From Catenulispora sp. GP43 (GTDB lineage Bacteria > Actinomycetota > Actinomycetes > Streptomycetales > Catenulisporaceae), in contig NZ_JBGCCT010000017.1 in the NCBI RefSeq assembly GCF_041260665.1, positions 62,001-126,000 of the forward strand: a stretch of 64,000 nt of DNA. Direction: 5' to 3'. A program made the translations under genes and the position numbers. Each line of letters starts with the position of its first letter. Position 1 is the stretch's first letter. Under the pieces are notes generated by a model, which made no database searches, was not told where the DNA came from, and saw only the letters and a list, made by a program, of their open reading frames with translations. Shown piece by piece: positions 25,953 to 34,815 of this stretch.

Positions 25953-26729
25953 GTGGACGGCACACCCGTCCTGGCCGAGGACGGTGCGTCCACAGCGAAC
26001 CGGGACGAAGCACGCACCGACACCTACCGTCCAGGCTACGAACTGATCGCAGAGCGGATCCTGCAGCTGACCGCCGAATCGCAGCTGCGGCCGGGCGACC
26101 GGATGCCGACCGAGAACGAGCTGGCCGCGCGGCTGGGCGCCAGCCGCACCGTGATCCGCGAGGCCATCAAGATCCTCTCGGCCATCGGCCGGGTCCGCGC
26201 GCAGAAGGGCCGCGGCCTGTACGTCGCCGACGACGAGGGCCTGCTGGGCTCCTCCCGATGGGGCGGCTTCTTCCTGCCGGCGGATCTGGACCACGTCTAC
26301 ATGCTCTTCGAGTTCCGGCGGGTCCAGGAGACGGCCGCCAGCAGCCTGGCCGCGACCCGGGCCACGCCGGCCGAACTGCGCGCCATCGAGTCGGCGGCGC
26401 GGCTGTGCGAGCAGGGCCACCTGACCGGCCAGAGCGCGATGTTCGATCGCGGGGACGACGACTTCCATCTCGGCATCGCCACCGCCTCGCACAACCCCTT
26501 CCTGCTCACCGCGGTCCGCGAGGCCCGCCGCCTGCAACGCCAGTCCAGCACCATCGGTCTGCACGGCGCGATCGGCAGCCACGCCGCCGAGGCCATCACC
26601 GAGCACGCCGCGATCTACGAGGCGATCCGGGACGGGGACCCGGCCGCCGCAGCCGCCGCAGCCGGAGTCCACTTGGACAAGACGCTCGAGGATTATCGGC
26701 GGGAGATACAGCGGCGCTTGTTCGGTTGA
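25953..26729 (+). CDS. GntR-family (FadR subgroup) transcriptional regulator
   Basis: 258 residues. A winged HTH at about 20-90 (LRPGDRMPTENELAARLGASRTVIREAIKILSAIGRV) is followed by an all-helical FCD ligand domain with the metal-binding type pattern DDDFHLGIATASHNPFL and a late EHAAIYEAI. The GTG at 25953 is chosen over an in-frame TTG at 25926 because AGGAGA is ideally placed. Divergent from the deoxysugar importer operon, it is the natural candidate to control it, with a sugar-acid intermediate as likely effector. Confidence 0.9.
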   Translation: MDGTPVLAEDGASTANRDEARTDTYRPGYELIAERILQLTAESQLRPGDRMPTENELAARLGASRTVIREAIKILSAIGRVRAQKGRGLYVADDEGLLGSSRWGGFFLPADLDHVYMLFEFRRVQETAASSLAATRATPAELRAIESAARLCEQGHLTGQSAMFDRGDDDFHLGIATASHNPFLLTAVREARRLQRQSSTIGLHGAIGSHAAEAITEHAAIYEAIRDGDPAAAAAAAGVHLDKTLEDYRREIQRRLFG

Positions 26730-26748
26730 GGAGTCGACCTTCGATGAC

Positions 26749-26790
26749 GCCGTGCTGGATCCGAAGTGGTCACTTCGGATCCAGCACGGC
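26749..26790. terminator. Bidirectional terminator, perfect 20-bp inverted repeat
   Basis: Left arm 26749-26768, two-base centre, right arm 26771-26790, all pairs matching. It lies between the convergent ends of the GntR gene (26729) and the DoxX gene (26814) and would stop transcription from both sides. Confidence 0.85.
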
Positions 26791-26813
26791 ACTCACTTCG
26801 CCCTACACCTGCC

Positions 26814-27245
26814 TCACGCCACCGCCACGGGCTCGTTGCCGATCGCCACGGGGGCCTTCACCTTCACCCTCAGCGCGTCCAGGGCCAGCGGGCCGGGCCC
26901 GACGATCGCGACCATGAGGAACGCCCACGAGTACAGCGCGGCGGGTTCGCCGCCGTTCTGCATGGGCAGCAAGGCCTTCTCCTGGTGCACGGAGAAGTAG
27001 GCGTAGGCCATGGTCCCCGAGAGCATCACCGCCGACGCCCGGGTACCGAGTCCGATCATGACGAGCACCCCGAATCCGAGCTGCAGAGCCGCGGCCACCC
27101 CGCCGGGCCACACCAAGGGGGAGACCGTGTGGCCGGAGACGGGGAAGGCGAACAATGTGGAGGCGCCGTGGCAGGCGATGAGAAAGCCGACCACTATGCG
27201 GAACAGTGATGCGCCGTACTCGGGCGCTAACTTGAGGGTGGACAT
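26814..27245 (-). CDS. DoxX-family membrane protein
   Basis: 143 residues with four predicted membrane helices. DoxX-type pattern: SLFRIVVGFLIACHGASTLF, GGVAAALQLGFGVLVMIGLGTR, AYAYFSVHQ and YSWAFLMVAIVGPGPLALDAL. The ATG at 27245 has GGAG upstream. DoxX proteins are small quinone-linked or redox-related membrane proteins of unclear function. Monocistronic. Confidence 0.88.
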   Translation of the reverse strand: MSTLKLAPEYGASLFRIVVGFLIACHGASTLFAFPVSGHTVSPLVWPGGVAAALQLGFGVLVMIGLGTRASAVMLSGTMAYAYFSVHQEKALLPMQNGGEPAALYSWAFLMVAIVGPGPLALDALRVKVKAPVAIGNEPVAVA

Positions 27246-27430
27246 CTGGTTCTCCGCTTCCGTGTCCGTCCGCCGGCCGGCGCCGGCGGACCCTGGTGGT
27301 GTCCCCCGATTCGGCCGGATGCGGCCGACTGTCGCAGAACGCTGAAATAAGAGCTCTGGTTCAATGTTTCGAGAGGGAATTCTGGGACGCGGGTGAAAGG
27401 GCTGATCGCCGGCCGGTCGGCCGCACCGCC

Positions 27431-29503
27431 TCACGAGCACGCGGCTCCGTTGACGGCGAAGTCGGTCGGAGAACTGTCGTTCGCGGCGAACGTCCCCTGG
27501 AACCCGAACGACGTGTTCGCCCCAGGAGCGATCGAGCTGTTGTAGGCGACGTTGGCAGCGCTGACGTTCGCGCCGCTCTGCGTGGTGCCGGCGCTCCAGG
27601 CGTTGGTGATCTTCTGGTCGCCGGGGAAGGTCCAGGTCACGGTCCAGCCGTTGATCGCCGTCGTCCCCGTGTTGTCGATGGTGACGTTGGCGGTGAACCC
27701 TCCGGGCCATTCGTTCGTCCTGGTGTAGTCGACGTGGCAGGTCCCGCCTGTGGTCCCGCCTCCGGTCACGGTCCAGGTGAACGCGGCCGAGCCGCTCGCG
27801 CCGGTGCCGTCGGTCGCGGTGACCGTCACCGGGTAGGTCCCCGCGGCGCTCGGCGTTCCGCTGATCAGGCCGGACGAGGAGATCGACAGTCCGGTGGGAA
27901 GCCCGGCGGCCGTGTAGGCCAGCGTCTGGCCGGCCGCCGAGTCGGTGCCCTGGATCTGCAGGGCGGTGACCGCTGTGCCGACGGTCCCGGTCTGAGAGCC
28001 CGGGTTGGCCACCGTGACGGTGTCGCCGCTCACCGTGCCACCGGGGATCACGTACGTCACCAGCGAACGCCCCGGGACGGTCGCGCTGAAGGCGCCGCCG
28101 GCGACCGTCGTCGTGCCCTGAGCCGCGACCGTGTTCGAGCTGTTGGTCAGGTACGGGGTCACCGTGGCGCCGTTCGCCACGCCGGTGTTCGCCAGCGAGT
28201 AGGTGATCGGGTCGGCGCCGCCGCCGGTGTTCAGGGCCACGACTGTCAGCGAACCGTCAGGGTTCTTGAACGCGCTAAGCTGCACCGCGCTGGTGGAACT
28301 GCTCGCGCCGATGCGGACGGCACCGGGGTGGATGTAGCGGCTGAAGTTGGCGAAGGCCCACAGCCGGCCGGTGGGGATCACCGAGCTGCCGTTGATCTCC
28401 AGCAGGCCTTCGTTGTCGCCGTTCTCCGACGGGGTGGTGCTGCCCCACCAGTAGAGGTACGCACTGAGGTTCGCACCGGTCAGACCCTGCTGGATGTTCT
28501 GGGCCCAGGTCATGCCGGAGGCGTCGGAGCCGTCGTCCCAGGCGGAGCTGAAGCCCTCGAACGTGGACCACTCCGTTTCCCAAGCTGGCTTGTTCCAGCC
28601 GGGCAGCGACGAGGTCGGCGCACCGCTGTAGCCGTGACCGGTGGCCACCGCGGTGTCGGCCAGCGCGGTCGGGTCCGCCTCGATCGCGGCGGCGTACTGG
28701 CCGGCCTTCGGCCAGCCGGTCGCGGCGCAGCAGGAGACCTGGGTGGACAGGCCGGAGTTCTTCACCGTCGGTCCGAGCACGTCGAGCACGCTGGCCATCT
28801 GCGCCGGGCTCATCGTCATGCTGTCGTAGTTGGCGCTGTAGTCCGGCTCGTTGGAGGGACCGAGGTAGGTCAGCGGCACACCGGCGGCGGCGTAGTCCCT
28901 GGCGTACTGCACCAGGTAGTTCGCGTACGCCTGGCGCCAGTCGCCGCTGGAGCAGGAGGCTCCCGCCGAACCGCAGACCTGGCCGCCGTTGTCCGCGGAG
29001 TTGTTGGTCTTCATGTAGCCGGGAGCACTCCAGGCGTCGGCGTAGACGTTCGTGACGCCGTAGCGGGCCTTGATCTGCTGGGCGAACCACAGCTGGCCCT
29101 GATCCTGGTTCGTCTGCGACATCGGCAGGTAGGACGGCGCCGCGTTCGGGCCGCCGGGGTTGTTCGGCTCGATCGTGGTGCCCTGGTCCGCGCCGATCTC
29201 GTTGCGCAGGATGGTCAGCCCGGCCCCGGTGGTCGGGCTGTACAGGTCGGCCAGGGCCTGCTGCTGGACCGAGGACGAGGCGTTCATGACCGTGCTCGCC
29301 TCGCCGAACGCCTCGGAGGCGCCGAATCCGGCCATGGTCTGGTAGGTCGTGGCTCCGTTGATCGTCGCGGTGTCCGCCGCGAACGCCGTGCCCGACGGGA
29401 TCACGGCCGCCGCCACGCACGTGCCCACCACGCTCAGACTCGCGGCGAGCGACACGATCTTGCGTCGGCTGGTACGTCTGGTACGTCTTGCCAGGAAAAA
29501 CAT
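27431..29503 (-). CDS. Secreted GH30 endo-glycanase with Ig-like and CBM2 domains
   Basis: 690 residues. The signal peptide (about 1-43) has a very basic start. The GH30 (beta/alpha)8 domain has acid/base Glu219 in LGPSNEPDY and probable nucleophile Glu311 in WETEWSTFEG, followed by the usual beta side-domain. A putative-Ig (He_PIG-like) domain (about 500-585, TAAGLPTGLSISSSGLISGT) and a CBM2 (about 590-690, NEWPGGFTANVTI) follow. Fits endo-beta-1,6-galactanase or glucuronoxylanase-type GH30; specificity is not resolved. The ATG at 29503 has AAGGAGC upstream. It follows the CE1 esterase gene by 77 bases that contain an 18-bp tandem repeat. Confidence 0.9.
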   Translation of the reverse strand: MFFLARRTRRTSRRKIVSLAASLSVVGTCVAAAVIPSGTAFAADTATINGATTYQTMAGFGASEAFGEASTVMNASSSVQQQALADLYSPTTGAGLTILRNEIGADQGTTIEPNNPGGPNAAPSYLPMSQTNQDQGQLWFAQQIKARYGVTNVYADAWSAPGYMKTNNSADNGGQVCGSAGASCSSGDWRQAYANYLVQYARDYAAAGVPLTYLGPSNEPDYSANYDSMTMSPAQMASVLDVLGPTVKNSGLSTQVSCCAATGWPKAGQYAAAIEADPTALADTAVATGHGYSGAPTSSLPGWNKPAWETEWSTFEGFSSAWDDGSDASGMTWAQNIQQGLTGANLSAYLYWWGSTTPSENGDNEGLLEINGSSVIPTGRLWAFANFSRYIHPGAVRIGASSSTSAVQLSAFKNPDGSLTVVALNTGGGADPITYSLANTGVANGATVTPYLTNSSNTVAAQGTTTVAGGAFSATVPGRSLVTYVIPGGTVSGDTVTVANPGSQTGTVGTAVTALQIQGTDSAAGQTLAYTAAGLPTGLSISSSGLISGTPSAAGTYPVTVTATDGTGASGSAAFTWTVTGGGTTGGTCHVDYTRTNEWPGGFTANVTIDNTGTTAINGWTVTWTFPGDQKITNAWSAGTTQSGANVSAANVAYNSSIAPGANTSFGFQGTFAANDSSPTDFAVNGAACS

Positions 29504-29526
29504 GCTGGTGCTCCTTCCACTGAGGG

Positions 29527-29580
29527 TTCGAGCCAAAATCTGTGCTCGAGCAAAAATCTGTGTTCGAGCCAAAGTCGGTG
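29527..29580. repeat. Three tandem 18-bp repeats upstream of the GH30 gene
   Basis: Units at 29527-29544, 29545-29562 and 29563-29580, consensus TTCGAGCCAAAATCTGTG with one to four changes per unit. The array starts exactly after the esterase stop codon and fills most of the intergenic spacer, so it lies in the 5' leader of the GH30 gene on a shared transcript. A multiple of three, it is open in the frame that runs on from the esterase. Confidence 0.9.
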
Positions 29581-31206
29581 CTATCCGAGCGTCCATCGCT
29601 GGTTGCCGCCGCCGTTGCACGACCAGAGCTCGACCAGCGCGCCGTCGGCGGTGGAGGCTCCGGTCACGTCCAGACACAAGCCCGACTGGACGCCGGTGAT
29701 GGTGCCGTTGGAGTTGAGGGTCCACTGCTGGTTGGTCTGGCCGTTGCAGGACCAGAGGATCGCCTTGGTGCCGTTGGCGGTGCCCTTGTCGTCGGCGTCC
29801 AGGCACAGGGTGCTGCCGCCGACGGTGAGTGTCAGCTCGTTCGAGGCGTTGTGCGTCCACGTCTGGTTGGGCTGGCCGTTGCAGCTGTAGATCTGTTGCT
29901 GGGTGCCCAAGGTGGTGGTCGAGTTCGGGTCGTCCAGGCACTTGCCCGCGCCCACCGCGTGCAGCGCACCGGTGCTGCCGGTGCTGGTTCCGCTGACGGT
30001 CCAGGTGAAGCCGGCGCTCCCCGCGGCGCCGGTGGTGTCCGCGGCACTCACGACGGTGGTGAAGGTGCCGCCGCCGGCCGGAGTACCGGAGATCAGGCCG
30101 GCGGAGGAGATCGACAGGCCCGGCGGCAGGCCGGTCGCGCTGTAGGTCAGGGTCTGTCCGGGCGCCGAGTCGGTGGCGTGGATCTGCAGAGCGTTGATCG
30201 CAGTGCCAGAGGCGGCACTCTGGTTGCCGGGGCTGGCGACGGTGACCGTGTTACCGCCGGTCGAACTGCCGTCCAGGCCCATGAAGTGGATGGCGTAGGC
30301 GGCCATCTGCGTACCCTGGATCGGCAGTTGGTGCCCGGCGCTGACGATGCTGTACGCCTCGACCTGTGTGACACCCGAGCCGTTGTTGTAGCGCGTCCGG
30401 TTCCAGTTGGCGACCGGGGTGTCGCTCGACGACGGGGTCTGACTCACCCCGAGCACGTTCGTCCACTGCTTGATCTCTTCGCCGAGGTTGTTGTAGTTCA
30501 GGGTGGTGTCGGCGGTGCCGTGCCACAGCTGCATCCTGGGCCGCGGGCCGTTGTAGCCGGGATCCGCGTTGCGTGCCAGGTCGCCCCACTGCTGCGGGGT
30601 CATGGAGACCTGGCCGCCGGCACAGGGTCCGTTCCAGCCGCGCACGGTGCCGGTGTAGAAGCAGTGGTAGGGCACGCCCATGAACGCCGCGCCCGCCTTG
30701 AACACGTCCGGGTAGTCGGCGAGCATGACGTTGGTCATCATCCCGCCCGACGATTCGCCGGTGACGTACACGGCGTTCGGGTTCCCGCCGTAGTGCTGCT
30801 CGGTGTACGTGATCATCGACATCAACCCGACCGGGTCGCTGCCACCGTTGCGGGTCAGCGCCTGGTCGGACGAGACGTCCCAGCAGCTGCCACTCGGGTC
30901 GGTCGAGGGGTAGATGACGACGAAGCCGTACTGGTCGGCCAGCTTGCCGAAGTCGGTGCTGGAGTACATGTAGGGCCCAGAGCCCTGACACCCGTGCAGA
31001 GCCAGCAGGATCGGCGGATCGGGTTTGACGTTGTCCGGCACGTACAGATACATCGCCAGGTTGCTCGGGTTGGTGCCGAAGTTCGTGATCTGTGTCAATG
31101 AGGCGGCAGCCGCCTGGGGCTCGGCCGGCAGGCTCACACCGACGGCGGCCGCGACAGCCACGAGCAGGCCTAGCACGCGGGGCTTCAAAGAGCTGTATCG
31201 CAGCAT
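29581..31206 (-). CDS. Secreted CE1-type acetylxylan/feruloyl esterase with Ig-like and ricin/CBM13 domains
   Basis: 541 residues with a signal peptide of about 1-35. PHB-depolymerase-type CE1 esterase: LLALHGCQGSG oxyanion region, nucleophile Ser152 in VTGESSGGMM, Asp in WHGTADTTLNY, His in SAGHQLP. A He_PIG-like domain (about 325-410) and a ricin-type lectin domain (about 415-541) follow. The ATG at 31206 has AGAGG six bases upstream. It heads the esterase-GH30 unit; three candidate operators lie upstream. It probably deacetylates xylan. Confidence 0.9.
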   Translation of the reverse strand: MLRYSSLKPRVLGLLVAVAAAVGVSLPAEPQAAAASLTQITNFGTNPSNLAMYLYVPDNVKPDPPILLALHGCQGSGPYMYSSTDFGKLADQYGFVVIYPSTDPSGSCWDVSSDQALTRNGGSDPVGLMSMITYTEQHYGGNPNAVYVTGESSGGMMTNVMLADYPDVFKAGAAFMGVPYHCFYTGTVRGWNGPCAGGQVSMTPQQWGDLARNADPGYNGPRPRMQLWHGTADTTLNYNNLGEEIKQWTNVLGVSQTPSSSDTPVANWNRTRYNNGSGVTQVEAYSIVSAGHQLPIQGTQMAAYAIHFMGLDGSSTGGNTVTVASPGNQSAASGTAINALQIHATDSAPGQTLTYSATGLPPGLSISSAGLISGTPAGGGTFTTVVSAADTTGAAGSAGFTWTVSGTSTGSTGALHAVGAGKCLDDPNSTTTLGTQQQIYSCNGQPNQTWTHNASNELTLTVGGSTLCLDADDKGTANGTKAILWSCNGQTNQQWTLNSNGTITGVQSGLCLDVTGASTADGALVELWSCNGGGNQRWTLG

Positions 31207-31231
31207 GGGACCTCTTAGTCCGTGGGCGAAT

Positions 31232-31243
31232 GTTAGCGATAAC
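31232..31243. promoter_or_regulatory. Operator candidate GTTAGCGATAAC upstream of the CE1 esterase
   Basis: A near-perfect palindrome 26-37 bases upstream of the ATG and just downstream of a predicted minus-strand promoter (TTGACG at 31277-31272, TAACTG-like -10). It is related to the sites at 25711 and 36263. Confidence 0.55.
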
Positions 31244-31310
31244 CGCCAGTTAGCCCCGGTATCTGGTGACTCGTCAACGCCTGTCCCGGCCCCACGCGCC
31301 GGAGCTGGGT

Positions 31311-31322
31311 CGAATCGATTCG
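31311..31322. promoter_or_regulatory. Palindrome CGAATCGATTCG, CGAAYCGRTTCG class
   Basis: A perfect 12-base palindrome upstream of the -35 of the CE1 esterase promoter. Eight bases further, GGAAGTTTCACG (31329-31340) resembles the GAAAGTTTC sites but lacks one A. Confidence 0.6.
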
Positions 31323-31350
31323 CGCCCCGGAAGTTTCACGGCCGGGTCGC

Positions 31351-32877
31351 TCAGTGCCCTGAGGCCTGACCGAGCGCGATCGCCGTCCATGACACCGGAG
31401 GAAGCTCGACGGTGAGCACGCCGCCGGAGACGTTCGCGCCCGGATTCGGACGCGGAACCACCCGCTGCTGCTCGGCGAGCGTGTTCTTCGCGTACACATC
31501 GGGGTCGGCGAGCGTGAGCGCCTCGACGACGCGCACCGGGCCGAGGCTGCGCACGTCGACCGTGACCCGCGCGGTCCGCGCCAGGTCGCGGTTGACGAGG
31601 AAGACCGCGGCCCGGTCCTCGTCCACTGTCGCCACGGCGTCGATGACAGAGGCCTCGCCGTGGCGCGCCGTGATGTACACAGGCGCCTCGATCACCGGCC
31701 TGATGACCTCGCCGGCGGCGAGCCGGCTGGTGATCGAGAACGGATGGAAGGTCGTCTGCCGCCACGCCGGGCCGCCCGGCTCGGTCATGATCGGCGCGAT
31801 CACGTTGACCAGCTGCGCCAGTGACGCGGAGGCGACGCGGTCGCCGCGCTTGAGAAGCGTCATCAGCAGGTTGCCGACCACGACGGCGTCCGCCACCGTG
31901 TAGACGTCCTCGAGCTGCCGAGGGGCGTGGCGCCACTCGTGGCCGGCCTCCCCGGACTCCTGGTGTTCCTTGAGATACCAGACGTTCCACTCGTCGAAGG
32001 AGATGTCGATCTTCTTGGTGGAGCGCTTCTTGTGGCCCACATGGTCGGCGGTCGCGATGACGGCGTCGATGAAGAAGTCCATGTCGAGCGCCGAGGCCAG
32101 GAAGGAGCCGAGATCACCGTCGAGCTCCTGGTAGTACGCGTGGCAGGAGACATAGTCGACATGGTCGTAGCTGTGCTCCAGGACCGTGCGCTCCCAGTCG
32201 CCGAACGTCGGCATCCCCGATCCGGAGGAACCGCAGACGACGAGTTCCAAGTCCTTGTCAGCCATCTTCATCGCCGCGGCGGTACGGGCGGCGACCTTGC
32301 CGTAGTCCTCGGCGGTCATGAAACCGGTCTGCCACGGCCCGTCCATCTCGTTGCCGAGGCACCACATGCGCACGTTGTGCGGATCCGGGGTGCCGTTGGC
32401 GATGCGCAGATCCGACAACGCCGTGCCGGACGGATGGTTGGCGTACTCCAGAAGGTCCAAGGCAGGCAGGATCCCCCTTGTGGCGACGTTGACCGCCAGC
32501 ATCAGCTCCGCGTCGGTGAGCTTGAGCCACTTGGCGAACTCGTCGAGCCCGACCTGGTTCGATTCCAGCGAGTGCCAGGCCGGGTCACGACGCACCGGCC
32601 GCTTCTCGCGCGGGCCGACCGAGTCCTCCCAGCGGAAGCCGGAGACGAAGTTGCCGCCGGGGTAGCGGATCGTCGTGCTGCCGAGTTCGCGGACGAGTTC
32701 GACGACGTCCATGCGGAACCCGTCGTCGTTCGCGCTCGGATGCCCCGGCTCGTAGATCCCGGTGTACACACATCGGCCGAGGTGCTCGACGAACGAGCCG
32801 AAAGTGCGTCGCCGGACCGGAGCGATCACCGCCTGCTTGTCGAGCACGACGTGCGCGCGGAGCACGGCCGGCCTCAT
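31351..32877 (-). CDS. GH51 alpha-L-arabinofuranosidase, cytoplasmic
   Basis: 508 residues, no signal peptide, full length for GH51. TIRYPGGNFVSGFRWEDSVGP, acid/base Glu177 in CLGNEMDGPWQ and nucleophile Glu296 in ISFDEWNVWY are all present, followed by the C-terminal beta-sandwich. It removes arabinose from imported arabino- or arabinoxylo-oligosaccharides. The ATG at 32877 overlaps the permease stop (ATGA), making it the last gene of the SBP-MalF-MalG-GH51 operon. Confidence 0.95.
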   Translation of the reverse strand: MRPAVLRAHVVLDKQAVIAPVRRRTFGSFVEHLGRCVYTGIYEPGHPSANDDGFRMDVVELVRELGSTTIRYPGGNFVSGFRWEDSVGPREKRPVRRDPAWHSLESNQVGLDEFAKWLKLTDAELMLAVNVATRGILPALDLLEYANHPSGTALSDLRIANGTPDPHNVRMWCLGNEMDGPWQTGFMTAEDYGKVAARTAAAMKMADKDLELVVCGSSGSGMPTFGDWERTVLEHSYDHVDYVSCHAYYQELDGDLGSFLASALDMDFFIDAVIATADHVGHKKRSTKKIDISFDEWNVWYLKEHQESGEAGHEWRHAPRQLEDVYTVADAVVVGNLLMTLLKRGDRVASASLAQLVNVIAPIMTEPGGPAWRQTTFHPFSITSRLAAGEVIRPVIEAPVYITARHGEASVIDAVATVDEDRAAVFLVNRDLARTARVTVDVRSLGPVRVVEALTLADPDVYAKNTLAEQQRVVPRPNPGANVSGGVLTVELPPVSWTAIALGQASGH

Positions 32878-33773
32878 CCCTTCACGGCGCCGGTGAGTCC
32901 GCCGACGATCCGCTTCTGGAATATCGAGAAGAAGACCAGCGCGGGCAGCATCGCCAGCGACGTGAACGCGAGCACCTTCGCAGTGTCCTGGGAGTACTGC
33001 GAGGAGAAGGCCTGGACGCCGAGCGGCAGTGTGAAGTTCGCTTCCGAGTTGAGGATGTACAGCGGCAGGACGTAGTTGTTCCAGCTGCCGATGAACGCCA
33101 GGATGCCGACCGTCACCACGCCGGGCAGCGACAGCGGCATCACCATGCGGAAGAAGAACCCGAGCCGGCTGGCGCCGTCGATCGTCGCGGCCTCCTCGAT
33201 CTCCTTGGGGATGGCCCGCAGGAACGGCACCAGGATGATGACGGTCGTCGGCAGACCGAAGGCGATCTCCGGGACGATCACCCCGGCCAGGTTGTCGACC
33301 AGGCCGAGGTCCTTGATCACGATGTACAGCGGGGTGATCGCGATGACCAGCGGGAACATCAGGCCGGCGGCGAACAGCGAGTACATCGCGCCTTTGAGCT
33401 TGAAGTCGTACCGCGCGAGCACGAAGCTCACCATCAAGCCGAGGATCACGATGCCGGCGGTACTGGCCAGGGCGACGACGACGGAGTTGGCGAATTCACC
33501 CCAGAAGGTGTTCGACTTCAGCACGTTGGCGTAGTTGCCGAAGACCCAGGGGTGCGGCAGTCCGGCCGGGCTCGTGGTGATCTGCGAGTTGGTGCGGAAT
33601 CCGCCGAGCACGATGTAGAGCACCGGCGCGATGCAGACCGCGATGAACACCAGCGCGACGAAGTAGACGGCCGGGCTCCCCCACTTCGCCGGCTTGTCCC
33701 GGTCGCCGCTGCGCCGGCCTCGCGGCTTCTGCTTCGCGGCCGACGGGAACCAGTCGGCGGTCCGCGCGCTCAT
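32874..33773 (-). CDS. Carbohydrate ABC transporter permease, MalG type (arabino-oligosaccharide cluster)
   Basis: 299 residues with six membrane helices. The EAA loop is EAATIDGASRLGFFFRMVMPLS. A basic cytoplasmic N-terminus (about 35 residues) precedes AVYFVALVFIAVCIAPVLYI. The ATG at 33773 overlaps the TGA of the MalF-type gene by one base. It pairs with that permease. Confidence 0.93.
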   Translation of the reverse strand: MSARTADWFPSAAKQKPRGRRSGDRDKPAKWGSPAVYFVALVFIAVCIAPVLYIVLGGFRTNSQITTSPAGLPHPWVFGNYANVLKSNTFWGEFANSVVVALASTAGIVILGLMVSFVLARYDFKLKGAMYSLFAAGLMFPLVIAITPLYIVIKDLGLVDNLAGVIVPEIAFGLPTTVIILVPFLRAIPKEIEEAATIDGASRLGFFFRMVMPLSLPGVVTVGILAFIGSWNNYVLPLYILNSEANFTLPLGVQAFSSQYSQDTAKVLAFTSLAMLPALVFFSIFQKRIVGGLTGAVKG

Positions 33774-34804
33774 CAGCTGACTCCTTCGGTGATGGCGCCC
33801 CGCAGGTCCCGGCGCAGGACGAAGCGCTGGTAGAGCAGCGCGACGATGAGCGTGATCAGGAACATCACGACGGCCACGGCGCTGCCGTACCCGTAGTTGC
33901 CCGCGGATCGGCCCTGGGCGACCATGTAGATCGCCATGGTCGAGGTGCCCGCGGTGCCCGAGACGTACTGGCCCCAGATGATGTAGACGAGGTCGAACAG
34001 CTGCAGCGAGCCGATGATCGACAGGAAGGCCCAGATGCGGACCGTCGGCCCCAGCAGCGGCAGCGTGATGCGGCGCTGTATCTGCCAGTAGGAGGCGCCG
34101 TCGATCTGGGCGGCCTCGAAGAGCTCCTCGGGGATCGACTGCAGGCCGGCGAGCATCAGGATCACCGCGAAGCCGATGTACTTCCAGGAGATGATGGCGA
34201 TCAGCGTCCAGATGGCGAGCTTCGGGTCCGCGATCCAGTCCTTCTGCAGCGCGCCCAGGCCGATGTGCTTCAGCAGGTCGTTGGCGGCGCCGGTGCTCTG
34301 CAGCATCAGGGACCAGCCGGTGCCGACGATGACCTCGGAGATGACGTAGGGCACGAAGATCAGGACCCTGATGACCGAGCGGCCCCGGATCCGCTGGTTG
34401 AGCAGGATCGCCAGGATGATCGCCAGCGGCCCCTGGATGACCAGCGAGAGCACCAGGATCAGGAGGCTGTGCCACAGCACCTGCTGGAACGCGGGGTCGG
34501 TGAGGATCAGCCGGTAGTTGTTCAGCCCGACCCAGTCGGTCGCCGCCCCGTACCCCTGCCACTTGTAGAAGCCGTAGTACGCGGCGAGTACGACCGGGAA
34601 GATCACGAACGCCACGAAAACGATGATCGGCGGTCCGGACAGGACCGCTATCTCCAGGCGCATCCGGCCCCGACCGCGGCGGCGCGGGGCCGTGGCCGGA
34701 GCTGGGGCCGGGGCCGGGGGCGGCGACGTTCGCGCACCCCCGGCTCCGGCCGTGCCCGGCGACGGGATCTGGATGTCCGTGTCGGAACCCACGGTGTCGC
34801 TCAT
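33773..34804 (-). CDS. Carbohydrate ABC transporter permease, MalF type (arabino-oligosaccharide cluster)
   Basis: 343 residues. A 50-residue Pro/Ala-rich cytoplasmic tail, unusually long, precedes six membrane helices beginning at IAVLSGPPIIVFVAFVIF. The EAA loop is EAAQIDGASYWQIQRRITLPLL. It starts 11 bases after the binding-protein stop. Confidence 0.93.
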   Translation of the reverse strand: MSDTVGSDTDIQIPSPGTAGAGGARTSPPPAPAPAPATAPRRRGRGRMRLEIAVLSGPPIIVFVAFVIFPVVLAAYYGFYKWQGYGAATDWVGLNNYRLILTDPAFQQVLWHSLLILVLSLVIQGPLAIILAILLNQRIRGRSVIRVLIFVPYVISEVIVGTGWSLMLQSTGAANDLLKHIGLGALQKDWIADPKLAIWTLIAIISWKYIGFAVILMLAGLQSIPEELFEAAQIDGASYWQIQRRITLPLLGPTVRIWAFLSIIGSLQLFDLVYIIWGQYVSGTAGTSTMAIYMVAQGRSAGNYGYGSAVAVVMFLITLIVALLYQRFVLRRDLRGAITEGVS

Positions 34805-34815
34805 CGTCTGCTTGC

